A DNA stretch of 64,000 nt. It comes from DASXKD01 sp963707905. Its GTDB lineage: Bacteria; Actinomycetota; Actinomycetes; Streptosporangiales; Streptosporangiaceae. The notes under the pieces are model-generated. The model was not told where the DNA came from. It saw only the letters and a list, made by a program, of their open reading frames with translations, and ran no database searches. This document shows positions 1 through 8,691 of the stretch, in pieces. How positions within the stretch are numbered: position 1 is the first letter of the stretch; the number at the start of each line of letters is the position of its first letter. The translations under genes and the position numbers were made by a program. Location of the stretch: contig CAVPSA010000042.1 of the NCBI GenBank assembly GCA_963707905.1, positions 62,001 to 126,000 on the forward strand, given 5' to 3'.

Positions 1-246
1 CTGCGCGAGGCCATGGCCGCCGAGCGGCGGTCCGGGCCCCGGCAGCGGGTGAGCGTTCCGGCCGTTCGCGAGGCCTACGGAATCGACGGGGTCACCTGCC
101 GCATCGACGACTTCTACGAGCGGCTCGCGGCCTCCCGCAGCCGGGTCTGGCGCGGTCGCCGGCAGGCGCGCGCGGCGGCGATCTGGGGCAGCCACGACAC
201 CGTGGCGGCGACACCGCAACCGGTGCTGGAAGGAGAACGGTCATGA
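1..246 (+). CDS. C-terminal end of a glycosyltransferase (partial, GT4-like)
   Basis: This reading frame is open from the window edge and ends at a TGA that overlaps the ATG of the next gene (ATGA). The visible 81 residues run through a helix resembling the end of GT4 (GT-B fold) transferases, where an 'AVREAYGIDGVTCRIDDFYE' stretch resembles the usual C-terminal helix that packs back on the N-domain. No catalytic motif is in view, so the family call rests on this tail and on the neighbours (epimerase, GH18, GT2, second GT4). The last 30 residues are Arg/Ala-rich and look like a disordered tail. Sugar donor and acceptor are unknown. An internal ATG at 13 exists, but the frame clearly continues upstream of the window. 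Confidence 0.5.
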   Translation: MREAMAAERRSGPRQRVSVPAVREAYGIDGVTCRIDDFYERLAASRSRVWRGRRQARAAAIWGSHDTVAATPQPVLEGERS

Positions 247-1220
247 GGTATTTCGTCACCGGCGCCGCCGGGTTCATCGGCTCGCACCTGACCGAGGCTC
301 TGCTGGACGCCGGCCACGAGGTGACCGGCCTGGACGACCTGAGCACGGGCCGGCTGGAGAACCTGGGCGCGGTCACGCCGCACCCGCGGTTCCGGCTGGT
401 CCTCGGCTCGATCCTGGACGCCGACCTGGTGGACGACCTGTGCGATGGCGCGGACCGGGTGTTCCACCTGGCCGCCGCGGTCGGCGCCTTCGTCATCATG
501 GACCAGACCCTGGAGAGCCTGCGCACCAACATCCACGGCACGGAGAACGTCGTCGAGGCAGCGCACCGCAACGGGGCACGCATCCTCGTCGCCTCCACCA
601 GCGAGATCTACGGCAAGAACACCAAGGTCGGCCTCACCGAGGACGACGACAGGATCGCCGGCTCGCCACTGAAGTCGCGGTGGAGCTACTCCGAGGCCAA
701 GGCGATTGACGAGAGCCTGGTCTCCGCCTACGTCGCCGAGCGCGGCCTGTGGGCGGTCATCGCACGGCTGTTCAACACGGTCGGCCCGCGGCAGACCGGC
801 CGGTACGGGATGGTGATACCGCGGTTCGTCCGGCAGGGGCTGAGCGGAGAGCCGCTGACCGTGTTCGGCACGGGGGACCAGGTGCGCTGCTTCTGCCACG
901 TGCACGACGTGATCCCGGCGCTGATCGCACTACTCGAAACGCAGGACGCCTGCGGCCGCGCGGTGAACATCGGCAGCTCCGAGCAGGTCTCTGTCGCCGG
1001 GCTCGCGGAGCGGGTCATCGCGGCGACCGGATCCAGCGGCGGGATCGTGCGCAGTTCCTACCTGGATGCCTACGGGGCCGGTTATGAGGACATGCAGCGC
1101 CGGGTGCCCGACTGCACGCTGGCCCGCAGCCTGGTGGGCTTCGAGTCCGCCCGCACGCTCGACGACATCATCGGCGCGGTCATCGAAGACCAGCTGACGG
1201 CTGCGGCCGTCAGCAGGTGA
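243..1220 (+). CDS. NAD-dependent epimerase/dehydratase of nucleotide sugars (extended SDR)
   Basis: The 325-residue protein has the length of extended short-chain dehydrogenases acting on nucleotide sugars (UDP-glucose 4-epimerase, UDP-glucuronate decarboxylase, dTDP-glucose dehydratase group). The Rossmann glycine motif TGAAGFIG lies at residues 6-13, an acidic residue that would bind NAD ribose follows at about 31-32 (LDDLS), and the active site YSEAK (Tyr149, Lys153) follows the Ser/Thr cluster at 118-120. The EIYGK segment after that cluster is typical of decarboxylase and epimerase members. It presumably supplies an activated sugar to the neighbouring transferases. Its start overlaps the preceding stop, so translation is probably coupled. 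The exact substrate cannot be read from the sequence. Confidence 0.9.
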   Translation: MRYFVTGAAGFIGSHLTEALLDAGHEVTGLDDLSTGRLENLGAVTPHPRFRLVLGSILDADLVDDLCDGADRVFHLAAAVGAFVIMDQTLESLRTNIHGTENVVEAAHRNGARILVASTSEIYGKNTKVGLTEDDDRIAGSPLKSRWSYSEAKAIDESLVSAYVAERGLWAVIARLFNTVGPRQTGRYGMVIPRFVRQGLSGEPLTVFGTGDQVRCFCHVHDVIPALIALLETQDACGRAVNIGSSEQVSVAGLAERVIAATGSSGGIVRSSYLDAYGAGYEDMQRRVPDCTLARSLVGFESARTLDDIIGAVIEDQLTAAAVSR

Positions 1221-1401
1221 CGGCGGGTCGCACGACCATGCGAAACCAGACTCGGCAGCCCGGCGGGCCCGCACTGGCACCTCCCCACAGGGTGCCCCCC
1301 GGGCTGCCGGAACACGCCGGTGCTGGCCGGCACCCGAGCGGGCCAGCACCGGCCGCCCCCGGCGGCGGCCCCGCCTGTTCGCCGGGGCGCCGTGGCTGGC
1401 C

Positions 1402-2448
1402 GTGGTGCTGGCCGGCGCCGTGGTGGCCGGGCTGACGTTGCTGCCGGGCTCCGCCCCGGCCCGCCCGGCCCGGGCCGTGGTGGCCGCCCTGCCCTACTGG
1501 GACATCAGGAACGGCACGCAGACGGTCCTGGCCCACCGCGGGGACTTCACCGAGGTGTCGCCGTGGATCTACGGGCTGGCCGCCAGCGGGCGGATCGAGA
1601 CCCAGTACGGCCAGGCGCAGGCGACCGCAATCAACGCCGACATCACCCGGCTGCGGCAGGCCGGCCTGGCCGTCGTCCCGACCCTGGCCAACATCACCAA
1701 GGGCAATTGGTCCTACCCACCGGTGGCACGCATGCTGCACCATCCGGCCCTGCTGAAGCAGCACGTCTCGGCCATCGTGGCGCTGGTGCTTGCGCACCAT
1801 TACGCGGGCATCGACATCGACTACGAGAACCTGCATGCCGCGGACCGGCACGTCTTCACCGTGTTCATCACCGACCTGGCCGCCGCACTGCACGCCCACG
1901 GCAAGACACTCTCGGTCGCCGTGTTCGCCAAGACCGCCAACGCCGGCTACGGCGGGGCCAACCTGGCCCAGGACTACGCCGCCATCGGCCGCGCCGCCGA
2001 CCAGGTGCGGATCATGGCCTACAACTACCACTGGGCGACATCCCCGCCGGGGCCGGTGGCGCCGATCGGCTGGGTGCGCGCGGTGCTGCGCTACGCCAAG
2101 ACCCAGATGCCGGCTAACAAGATCATTCTTGGGATCCCGCTCTACGGCTACGACTGGTCCGGTGGCCGGGGGAGAGCGGTGAGCTGGCTGCGCGCCTTCC
2201 AGCTCGGCACCCGCTACCACGCCCGCCCGTCCTACGACACCGCCGCCCAGGAGCCGTGGTTCAGCTACACCGCGGCCGGCCACCGGCACGTCGTCTGGTT
2301 CGAGAACCAGGCCAGCTCGCGGGCGAAGTTCGAGGCGGCCAGCGGCTCCGGGGCAGGCGGGATCTTCCTATGGATGTTCGGTTACGAGGACACCAGGACC
2401 TGGGGCGCGCTGCACGCCGCGCTGCCCGTGCCGGGCAGGGCCCGGTGA
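1402..2448 (+). CDS. Secreted glycoside hydrolase family 18 protein
   Basis: The GH18 catalytic motif DxxDxDxE is present as GIDIDYEN, with the proton donor at Glu142 (numbered from GTG 1402), followed by a chitinase-like TIM barrel with strand motifs such as IMAYNYHW and GIPLYGYDW. The single-domain layout resembles the YaaH/spore-germination-type branch of GH18. A hydrophobic N-terminus ending near PARPARA acts as a signal peptide, so the enzyme is exported. The GTG start leaves no basic n-region, although the same frame just upstream reads RPRRRPRLFAGAPWLAVV, the expected n-region. No ATG, GTG or TTG precedes it in frame, so the true start may be a rare CTG (1375) or may be hidden by an indel. 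The gene is translationally coupled to the next one (GTGA overlap). It probably trims or processes the polysaccharide made by the cluster. Confidence 0.85.
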   Translation: MVLAGAVVAGLTLLPGSAPARPARAVVAALPYWDIRNGTQTVLAHRGDFTEVSPWIYGLAASGRIETQYGQAQATAINADITRLRQAGLAVVPTLANITKGNWSYPPVARMLHHPALLKQHVSAIVALVLAHHYAGIDIDYENLHAADRHVFTVFITDLAAALHAHGKTLSVAVFAKTANAGYGGANLAQDYAAIGRAADQVRIMAYNYHWATSPPGPVAPIGWVRAVLRYAKTQMPANKIILGIPLYGYDWSGGRGRAVSWLRAFQLGTRYHARPSYDTAAQEPWFSYTAAGHRHVVWFENQASSRAKFEAASGSGAGGIFLWMFGYEDTRTWGALHAALPVPGRAR

Positions 2449-3821
2449 TCCCCTGGTGGGGGCTGGCAGTGGGGGTCCTCGGCGTCAACTTCGCGCTGTG
2501 GGGGCTGGCGAGCCTGTGCCGGCTGGCCGGGACCATGCCCCGGCCGGGCCGTGCCCGCAGCGCCCCGGCCGCGCTCCATGCCCGGCTGACGGTCAAGGAC
2601 GTCGCGGTGCTCATTCCGGCGCACAACGAGGCCGTCGTGATCGGGGACACCCTGACCGCGATCATGGCGCTGGCGCCGCGGGCGAACGTGCACGTGGTGT
2701 CGGACGGGTCCACCGACGAGACGGTGCGGATCGCCCGCCGCACCGGGGCGAAGGTGATCCAGACGCGGGAGAACGTCGGCAAGGCGGGCGCCCTGGCCGA
2801 GGCGATCGACCGGCTCGGCCTGATCAAACGGTTCCGCGTCATCATGCTGCTCGACGCGGACACCAGGGTGAAGCCCGGGTACTTCGAGGCCGGGCTGGCG
2901 ATGTTCGACGATCCCGATGTGGTGGCCGTCGCCGGCTGCGTGCGGACGGCCCGCGGCCGCAAGCTGGGCTTCGCCGGGAACGTGCTGGTGAGCCATCGGC
3001 AGCGGATCTATGCCATCGGCCAGCGGGTGCTCAAGTTCGGGCAGACCTGGGCCCGCACCAACGCGACCCCCATCGTGCCCGGGTTCGCGAGCATGTACCG
3101 TACCGAGGTCCTGCCGTACATCGATATGAATCCGCCCGGCCTGGTGATCGAGGACTTCAACATGACGTTCGAGGTCTACCAGAAGAAGCTCGGCAAGGTC
3201 GGCTTCACCCTCGGGGCCGTGGCCGTGACCCAGGACCCGGACAACTTCGGTGACTACGTCCGGCAGACCAGAAGGTGGGCCGTGGGGCTCTGGCAGACCG
3301 TCCGCCGCCACCCGCCCCGGGCGAACCTGTTCACCGCCATGCTGACCGTGCTGCTCCTCGAACTGGTCACCTCCAGCATGCTGTTCCTGCTGCTGCCGCT
3401 GCTGCTCACCGTCCTGCTCATCCCGGACGTGGCCGGCGGCGCGCCCGCGTGGCCGATGTTCGCGCAGGTGTACACCGTGGTCACCTTGCATGTCCGGCTC
3501 TCCAGCGTGCTGTTCGGCATCCTGATCCCGGACCTGGCGCTGACGTGCGTAGCGGCGGCCGCCGAGCGCCAGCCCCGGCTGCTGCTGTTCGCCCCGTTCT
3601 ATCCCGTCATGCGGCTGGTGGACGCCGCGATCGGCCTGTCGGCGATCCCCATCGCCTGGCTGACCCGCGCGAACGGACGCTGGCGCAGCCCGGCACGGCG
3701 CGCGGTCTCGCCCGCCGCACCCGGGCAGCGGAGCATCCCGGGCAGCACCGGCCGGAGCGGGACGGCCGCGGTCCAGGCAGCTCATGCATTTGCAGGAGAG
3801 GGTGCTCATGCATCGGGATGA
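2445..3821 (+). CDS. Membrane glycosyltransferase family 2 (processive, N-acetylglucosaminyltransferase-like)
   Basis: The start is taken as GTG 2445, overlapping the GH18 stop. The 458-residue protein has an N-terminal membrane helix (residues 5-28), a GT-A domain with DGST (about 88), the metal-binding DAD (137-139), the acceptor-side ED (235-236) and QTRRW (274-278), and then three or four membrane segments. QxxRW together with C-terminal helices is the signature of processive synthases such as PgaC/IcaA, NodC and hyaluronan synthase. Proximity to a GH18 and a polysaccharide deacetylase favours a beta-linked GlcNAc-containing polymer, as in pga systems. That product is inferred from context, not shown. 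The C-terminal 40 residues are Ser/Pro/Gly-rich. Confidence 0.9.
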   Translation: MIPWWGLAVGVLGVNFALWGLASLCRLAGTMPRPGRARSAPAALHARLTVKDVAVLIPAHNEAVVIGDTLTAIMALAPRANVHVVSDGSTDETVRIARRTGAKVIQTRENVGKAGALAEAIDRLGLIKRFRVIMLLDADTRVKPGYFEAGLAMFDDPDVVAVAGCVRTARGRKLGFAGNVLVSHRQRIYAIGQRVLKFGQTWARTNATPIVPGFASMYRTEVLPYIDMNPPGLVIEDFNMTFEVYQKKLGKVGFTLGAVAVTQDPDNFGDYVRQTRRWAVGLWQTVRRHPPRANLFTAMLTVLLLELVTSSMLFLLLPLLLTVLLIPDVAGGAPAWPMFAQVYTVVTLHVRLSSVLFGILIPDLALTCVAAAAERQPRLLLFAPFYPVMRLVDAAIGLSAIPIAWLTRANGRWRSPARRAVSPAAPGQRSIPGSTGRSGTAAVQAAHAFAGEGAHASG

Positions 3822-4524
3822 CGACTTCGGGCTGGCGACCGGGCAGAGTTTGAACATGAGCCCAACCCGCCTGATGCTTGTCGATGACCACCTGATGATC
3901 ACTGAGGCGCTGGCCTCGCGCCTGTCCGCCGCGATGGACCTGTGGGTGGCCGGCCGGTGCACCACAGCCGATCCCAACTTGATCGACATCGTCCGGGGAC
4001 TGCGGCCGGACGTCATCGTGATCGAGGTCGCGCCGTTCGGCCACGAGATAGCCGACGTCCTGGGCAAGCTGATGGCGGCCCGTCCGCAGGCCAGGGTGAT
4101 GGTGCTGACCTCCGACCGCGATGTCGCCCACGCTGTCGAGGCCGCACGCGCCGGGGTTGCCGCATGGGTGGCGAAAGAGCAGGGCGCCGCCGAGTTCGAG
4201 GTGGCGCTGCGCGGGGTGATCAAGGGTGAATCCTGGTTCCCGCCGCACATGCTGGGTGAAATCCTGCGGGAACTGCGCGCGGACGCGGGCCGCGCCAGGC
4301 AGCCCGACTCGCTGGGCGTGCTCAGCAAGCGGGAGCGTGAGGTGCTGCTCGCCATGATGGACGGCAAGCCCGGTGGCCAGATCGCCACCGACCTCACCAT
4401 CTCGGCCGACACCGTGCGCACCCACATCCGCAACATCTTCGCCAAGCTCGATGTGCATAGCCGCCTGGAGGCGGTGCGGGTGGGCCGGATGGCAGGGCTT
4501 CGCGCGCCGGCCCAGTTCGCATGA
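3808..4524 (+). CDS. NarL/LuxR-type response regulator with Glu at the phosphoacceptor position
   Basis: An N-terminal receiver domain (about residues 18-140) is followed by a LuxR-type helix-turn-helix (about 174-235, with KREREVLL and a TVRTHIRNIFAKL recognition region). The acidic pair (Asp26-Asp27), Thr101 and Lys123 of the receiver are present. The strand-3 position normally occupied by the phosphorylated Asp is Glu73 (VIVIEVAP), so the protein may be constitutively active or regulated without phosphorylation. ATG 3808 is chosen because GGAGAG lies 7 nt upstream; an in-frame ATG at 3784 is possible. The start overlaps the end of the GT2 gene, and the stop overlaps the ATG of the next glycosyltransferase, so it is embedded in the polysaccharide operon and probably controls it. 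Confidence 0.88.
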   Translation: MHRDDDFGLATGQSLNMSPTRLMLVDDHLMITEALASRLSAAMDLWVAGRCTTADPNLIDIVRGLRPDVIVIEVAPFGHEIADVLGKLMAARPQARVMVLTSDRDVAHAVEAARAGVAAWVAKEQGAAEFEVALRGVIKGESWFPPHMLGEILRELRADAGRARQPDSLGVLSKREREVLLAMMDGKPGGQIATDLTISADTVRTHIRNIFAKLDVHSRLEAVRVGRMAGLRAPAQFA

Positions 4525-5705
4525 GCGAGCGGGCCATGGGCGGCGGCCCGGCCCGGGTGGCCGTCGTGATCACCAGGCTGGAGGGCGGTGCGGGCATCCT
4601 GGCCCTGCGCGGGGCGACGGCGCTGGATCCGGCGCGGTTCCAGATGACCGTCATCACCGGCAGCGGCACCGCACTGATCGCACGGGCCCGGGACGCCGGG
4701 CTCGAGGTGGTGGTGGAGCCATCGTTGCGCACGCCGATCCACCCGGTCGCCGACCTCACCGCGCTGCGGCGGCTGAGCGCGCTGCTGCGCCAGCGCAGGT
4801 TCGACGTGGTGCACACGCACACGGCCAAGGCGGGGGCGGTGGGCAGGCTCGCCGCCCGCAGGGCCGGGGCAGGCCGGATCATCCACACCTATCACGGGTT
4901 TCCTTTTCACGAGTTCCAGTCGCCGGGCCGCCGGGGTGCGTACGTGGCGCTGGAACGGCGGCTGGGCAGGATCACCGGCCTGGCGCTGTGCGTCGGGAGC
5001 GGGGTGGCGGTGGAAGCGGCCCGGCGCGGCCTCATCCCGCCCGACCGGATCCGGGTCATCGGTGTGGCGGTGGACGCTCCGCTGGCCATGGCCGCCGACG
5101 CGAGTGCGCGCAAGCGCGCCCGCAGGCTACTTGGCCTGCCCGAACACGCCACGGTGGTGGGGGCAGTTGGGCGGCTGGCCTACCAGAAGGCGCCGGAGGA
5201 CTTTCTTGCCGCCCTGCGCGCGCTGCGCCGTCCCGGCGTGATCGGCGTATGGGTGGGCGGCGGCGAGCTCGCCGGGCGGGTGGCCCGCCTGGCCGCCGCG
5301 CAGCCGCACGCTCCGGTGCTGCTCACCGGGGAGCGCAATGACGTGCCCGCGCTGCTGCCCGCATTCGACGTGTTCACGCTGCCCAGCTGGTACGAGGGCC
5401 TGCCCACGGCCGTGGTCGAAGCCATGCTGTGTGGGGTGCCGGTGGTCGCGACGGCGGTCAACGCTGTCGGCGATCTGGTGGTGCCGGGGGAGACCGGCCT
5501 GCTGGTGCCGCCGCAGCGCCCCGACCTGCTGGCCGGCGCGATCCGCTCGCTGCTCGACTCGCCCGCGGATGCGGCCCGGATGGCCGCCGCGGCGCACGCC
5601 CGGCTGGGCACCCGGTACACCGTGCCCGCCCTGAGGGACGCGCTGGAAGCGGCCTACACCATCCCTGAGAGCAATGACACGGATGGTAGTCGTTTGGTCG
5701 CCTGA
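4521..5705 (+). CDS. Glycosyltransferase family 4
   Basis: The 394-residue GT-B protein has an N-terminal Rossmann lobe with the acceptor-side region VHTHTAKAGAVGRLAAR (about residues 95-111) and HTYHGFPFHEF. The C-terminal lobe has the donor-site signature SWYEGLPTAVVEAMLCGVPV, whose E-x7-E pair is the GT4 hallmark. These features are shared by transferases such as EpsD/EpsF and PimB. It uses a nucleotide-activated sugar on the cytoplasmic face; donor and acceptor are not identifiable from sequence. The ATG overlaps the regulator stop (ATGA), placing it in the same operon. It ends 103 bp before the kinase-like gene, a gap that could hold a promoter. Confidence 0.92.
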   Translation: MSERAMGGGPARVAVVITRLEGGAGILALRGATALDPARFQMTVITGSGTALIARARDAGLEVVVEPSLRTPIHPVADLTALRRLSALLRQRRFDVVHTHTAKAGAVGRLAARRAGAGRIIHTYHGFPFHEFQSPGRRGAYVALERRLGRITGLALCVGSGVAVEAARRGLIPPDRIRVIGVAVDAPLAMAADASARKRARRLLGLPEHATVVGAVGRLAYQKAPEDFLAALRALRRPGVIGVWVGGGELAGRVARLAAAQPHAPVLLTGERNDVPALLPAFDVFTLPSWYEGLPTAVVEAMLCGVPVVATAVNAVGDLVVPGETGLLVPPQRPDLLAGAIRSLLDSPADAARMAAAAHARLGTRYTVPALRDALEAAYTIPESNDTDGSRLVA

Positions 5706-5808
5706 GGTAAGATCCATGACATAGGCGCAGGTGGCGGGGGCTTCCACTGGCGCTATATGTGCGCAGTTTGCGCTGCAACTGCGGCCCGGACGGGGATGGG
5801 GGAAGCCG

Positions 5809-6489
5809 ATGGGGTCGCCGCTGGAACGGCGCCGGACCGGGGGCCGGCGGGTGTCGGACAGCCGGGACGTGCGCGCCCTGCGCGGCCTGCTGCACGATCT
5901 CGGGCACGAGGTGACGACGCTGTCGTACCTGGTCGAGGCGGTCCGCGGGGACACCGCCCTGCCGGCCGACTCGGGGTACCGGCTGGAACTGCTGTCCCTG
6001 GAAATGTCCAGGCTGCGTGACATCATCCGGCACGGGCTGGGCGGGGACGGGGCCGGCGATGCCGGGCCGGTCAACGTGCGGGACCTGGCCGCCCAGCTCA
6101 CCAACCTGGCCCAGGCCGCCTATGCGGCGGACATCACGCTGGTGCCGGGGCCCGCGGCGGTGGTCACCGTCAGCCCGGTGCTGCTGTGGCGGGTGCTGTC
6201 CAACGTGGTGGAGAACGGCGCCCGCGCGGCCGGCCGCACCGGCACGGTCACCCTGGCGATCCGGCAGGCCGGGACCACGGTCATCGATGTGACCGACGAC
6301 GGGCCTGGCTTCGGCGCCGGGCCGCCGGGATCCGCGTCGCTCGGCCTTGAGGTGGTCACGGCACTGCTGGAGTCCTGCGGCGGGGCGCTGGCGGTCCAGG
6401 CGCCCCCGCAGGGCGGCACCACCGTGCTTGTGGCGCTGCCCGCGCCGGTCACCGCCCCGGGCGCGGCCCAGGCGCAGGCGGGCCGGTGA
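5809..6489 (+). CDS. Soluble histidine-kinase-like protein (HATPase domain)
   Basis: The protein has a dimerisation/phosphotransfer segment with LLHDLGHEV (His29 and His33 are candidate phospho-sites), then a GHKL ATPase domain with the N-box NVVENGARAA, the G1 box DDGPGFG and a final glycine-rich loop before TTVLVALP. It has no transmembrane or sensory domain, so it must be a cytoplasmic partner, probably for the response regulator that begins 4 nt downstream. ATG 5809 is preferred because GGGGGAAG precedes it by about 5 nt; an in-frame GTG at 5731 would add 26 residues without a clear ribosome-binding site. The Ala/Gln-rich C-terminus is disordered. The signal is unknown. Confidence 0.8.
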   Translation: MGSPLERRRTGGRRVSDSRDVRALRGLLHDLGHEVTTLSYLVEAVRGDTALPADSGYRLELLSLEMSRLRDIIRHGLGGDGAGDAGPVNVRDLAAQLTNLAQAAYAADITLVPGPAAVVTVSPVLLWRVLSNVVENGARAAGRTGTVTLAIRQAGTTVIDVTDDGPGFGAGPPGSASLGLEVVTALLESCGGALAVQAPPQGGTTVLVALPAPVTAPGAAQAQAGR

Positions 6490-6493
6490 ACCA

Positions 6494-7144
6494 GTGACCA
6501 GCCTGGTGGTGGGCGATGACCACGTGGTGTTCCTGGACGCCCTGGCCAGCGTGCTGGCCCAGCAGGACTACGCGATCACGATCGCCGGCACCGTGGCGGA
6601 GACCGTCGCGGCAGTCGCCGCGAACCAGCCGGATCTGTGCCTGATCGACCGCCACTTCGCCGGGGTGGACAGCGTTGAGGCGATCGGGGAGATGCTCGTG
6701 TCCAGCCCGGGCACCAAGGTTCTGGTGCTCAGCGCGGATCCGGACACCGAGGGGATCCTCGCGGCGCTGAACGCGGGCGCGTCCGGGTACCTGCACAAGA
6801 CCCGCGGCGTGACCGCCCTCACCGCGGCGATCACCCGGGTGCTGCGCGGCGAGGTCGTGGTCGACGTGCCGCGCGGCGGCGGCCGGCCGAGACCGGCTGG
6901 CCACAACGACGCGCTCCGGCTCGCTTCGCACCTGACCGACCGGGAGCGCGAATGCCTGGCGCTGCTGGTGGAGGGGCTCGACACGACCGCGATCGCACGC
7001 AAGCTGGGCGTGTCCCGCACCACCGTCCGGACTCATGTCCAGTCGGTGCTGACCAAGCTGGGGGTGCACTCGCGGCTGGAAGCCGCGTCGTTCGCCGTGC
7101 GCTACCGGCTGCTCGACGAGCCCGCCGGGCGCTCCCGCGCCTGA
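6494..7144 (+). CDS. NarL/LuxR-type response regulator
   Basis: The 216-residue protein starts at GTG 6494, four bases after the kinase stop. The receiver domain has the acidic pair (VVGDDH), a normal phosphoacceptor Asp in CLIDRHF, a Ser/Ala switch region (VLSAD) and Lys in LHKTRG. The LuxR helix-turn-helix follows, with TDRERECLALL and a recognition helix in SRTTVRTHVQSVLTKLG. Unlike the first regulator in this cluster it can be phosphorylated, most likely by the adjacent kinase-like protein. The last 43 bp overlap the 3' end of the convergent polysaccharide deacetylase gene, so antisense effects at the ends are possible. Confidence 0.9.
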   Translation: MTSLVVGDDHVVFLDALASVLAQQDYAITIAGTVAETVAAVAANQPDLCLIDRHFAGVDSVEAIGEMLVSSPGTKVLVLSADPDTEGILAALNAGASGYLHKTRGVTALTAAITRVLRGEVVVDVPRGGGRPRPAGHNDALRLASHLTDRERECLALLVEGLDTTAIARKLGVSRTTVRTHVQSVLTKLGVHSRLEAASFAVRYRLLDEPAGRSRA

Positions 7145-8691
7145 CCGCCCGCCGGGACGGCGTGCCCCGGGCCAGCCGGAACCAGGTGCCGGCCGCGGCG
7201 GCGCCTGATCAGCCACCGCGCGATCACGGCGGCCAGAGCCAATAGCACCGCAAGCAGCGCCACCCTGGCCACGGTTACCTGGGTGGTCTGCGCGGGCGCC
7301 GGGCCGAAGCGGTAGTCGTCGGTGATCAGCGTGCCGTTGGCGAACGCGGACAGGCCGAAGGTCAGCCCGGTGATGCCGGCCGGGACCGGTGGTGTCCGCC
7401 AGTCCGCCTTGGCCCACTGCCCCGAGGGGGAGAAGTACGGGCTTGAGGTCCAGTACTGCCACCGGCCCGCCGCGTTCCTGTAGTAGACGGAGAACTGGGT
7501 GGTGACCGTGCCCCGGTAGGAGGCGCTGAGCTCGTAGGCCCGGCCAGGCCGGACCGGCAGTGCGCACTCGCCGAGGTCGAAGAGCTGGAGGAACTCCGCG
7601 CCGCCGCTGCGATAGCCGGTCACGGTCAGCTGTTCCGCCCAGCGCCCGGCATCCCGGATCCGCTGCCAGCGGGCCGTGTTCTGCCCGTAGCCGCCCTCCA
7701 TCCAGCAGAACGGGGCGCCGGAGCGGTCCGGGGTCGCCATGTCCAGGTTGACCGCCGCCTTCGCCCCTGCCTTGGCCATGGACGCGTTCACGATGCCGTG
7801 CGCGTGCACGGCCGGGACCGTGACGATCGGCCGCACCGGCCCGCCGAGCACCTGGTGCACCGTCTGCACGGTGATGCCGTGTGACCGCTGGCCGGCCAGC
7901 CACCGCACGAAGGACGTGAACGTGGTGTCGGAGGTGGACAGCACCCCGCAGGCAGCGGGGCAGATGTGGTGGAACACCAGCGGCAGCCAGCCGCCGCCGG
8001 CCCGTTGCGCCCGCAGCACCGCCTGCTCCAGGTCCGCCAGCGTCGTGCCGGAACCCACCTGGCCAGGGGTGTGGATCGCGAACGGATCCGCGGGCGGGAC
8101 CGTCTGCACCGTCGCGCAGCCCGGGCAGTCCGGGCCCGCCAGCCCCGTGACGATCCGGGCGGCGTCGAAGCCGCAACTCCGGACAATGGCCTCCACCCGT
8201 GGGTTCGCGGCACCGTCCGGGTAGGCGAACGACGTGACCCGGAACCCCCACCGGGTCAGGATGTCCCGGCCCGCGCAGGCCTGGCGCCGGGCCTCGGCCG
8301 TGGTAGTGGCGACCAGGTCGAGGTGGGAGACCGTGTGGGCGCCGATCTCGTCGCCGTACGCGGCGAGGCGGTGCAGTTCCGGCAGGGACATGTAGTTCGG
8401 GGCGCCGACCGCGCCGGTGATGATGAAGAAGGTCCCGGCAACGCCGTAGCGGTGCATCACCCGCGCGGCCGAAAACTGGCCGGCGGTCCCGTCGTCGAAG
8501 GTGAGGGAGACCACCGTCGGGCGGGGCGCGGTTGCGGTGGCCGCTGGCCGGAGGTCCGCCCCCTGGGCGGGTGCGGGGAACCACGCGAGCACGGTCATCA
8601 GCACCGTCGTCAGCAGAGCCGTCAGCGCACCGGCGGCCGCCCGCGCGGGCAGCGCCGCGGTGCGCCCGCCGGTCCGGGCCTCCCCGCGCAT
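7102..8691 (-). CDS. Membrane-anchored polysaccharide deacetylase with C-terminal carbohydrate-binding-like domain
   Basis: This is a carbohydrate esterase 4 (NodB-fold) protein. The metal/catalytic motif TFDDG is at residues 64-68 and the zinc-binding HTVSH at 119-123; further conserved motifs lie near AYPDG and LPLVFHH. A signal peptide (about 20-44) leads, a jelly-roll-like region of about 150 residues (about 325-490) follows the catalytic domain, and a C-terminal membrane helix ends in RRRRGR, so the enzyme is held on the outer face of the membrane. ATG 8691 is chosen because GAGGGAGG sits about 10 nt upstream. It likely removes N-acetyl groups from the polymer of the convergent operon or from wall glycans. 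It overlaps that operon's last gene by 43 bp. Confidence 0.93.
   Translation of the reverse strand: MRGEARTGGRTAALPARAAAGALTALLTTVLMTVLAWFPAPAQGADLRPAATATAPRPTVVSLTFDDGTAGQFSAARVMHRYGVAGTFFIITGAVGAPNYMSLPELHRLAAYGDEIGAHTVSHLDLVATTTAEARRQACAGRDILTRWGFRVTSFAYPDGAANPRVEAIVRSCGFDAARIVTGLAGPDCPGCATVQTVPPADPFAIHTPGQVGSGTTLADLEQAVLRAQRAGGGWLPLVFHHICPAACGVLSTSDTTFTSFVRWLAGQRSHGITVQTVHQVLGGPVRPIVTVPAVHAHGIVNASMAKAGAKAAVNLDMATPDRSGAPFCWMEGGYGQNTARWQRIRDAGRWAEQLTVTGYRSGGAEFLQLFDLGECALPVRPGRAYELSASYRGTVTTQFSVYYRNAAGRWQYWTSSPYFSPSGQWAKADWRTPPVPAGITGLTFGLSAFANGTLITDDYRFGPAPAQTTQVTVARVALLAVLLALAAVIARWLIRRRRGRHLVPAGPGHAVPAGGQARERPAGSSSSR

Noticed and set aside
2382..4910. Long open frame on the minus strand opposite the GT2, regulator and GT4 genes
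   Set aside because: It is a GC-rich shadow of three well-supported plus-strand genes, has low-complexity Arg/Gly/Pro content and no recognisable domain.
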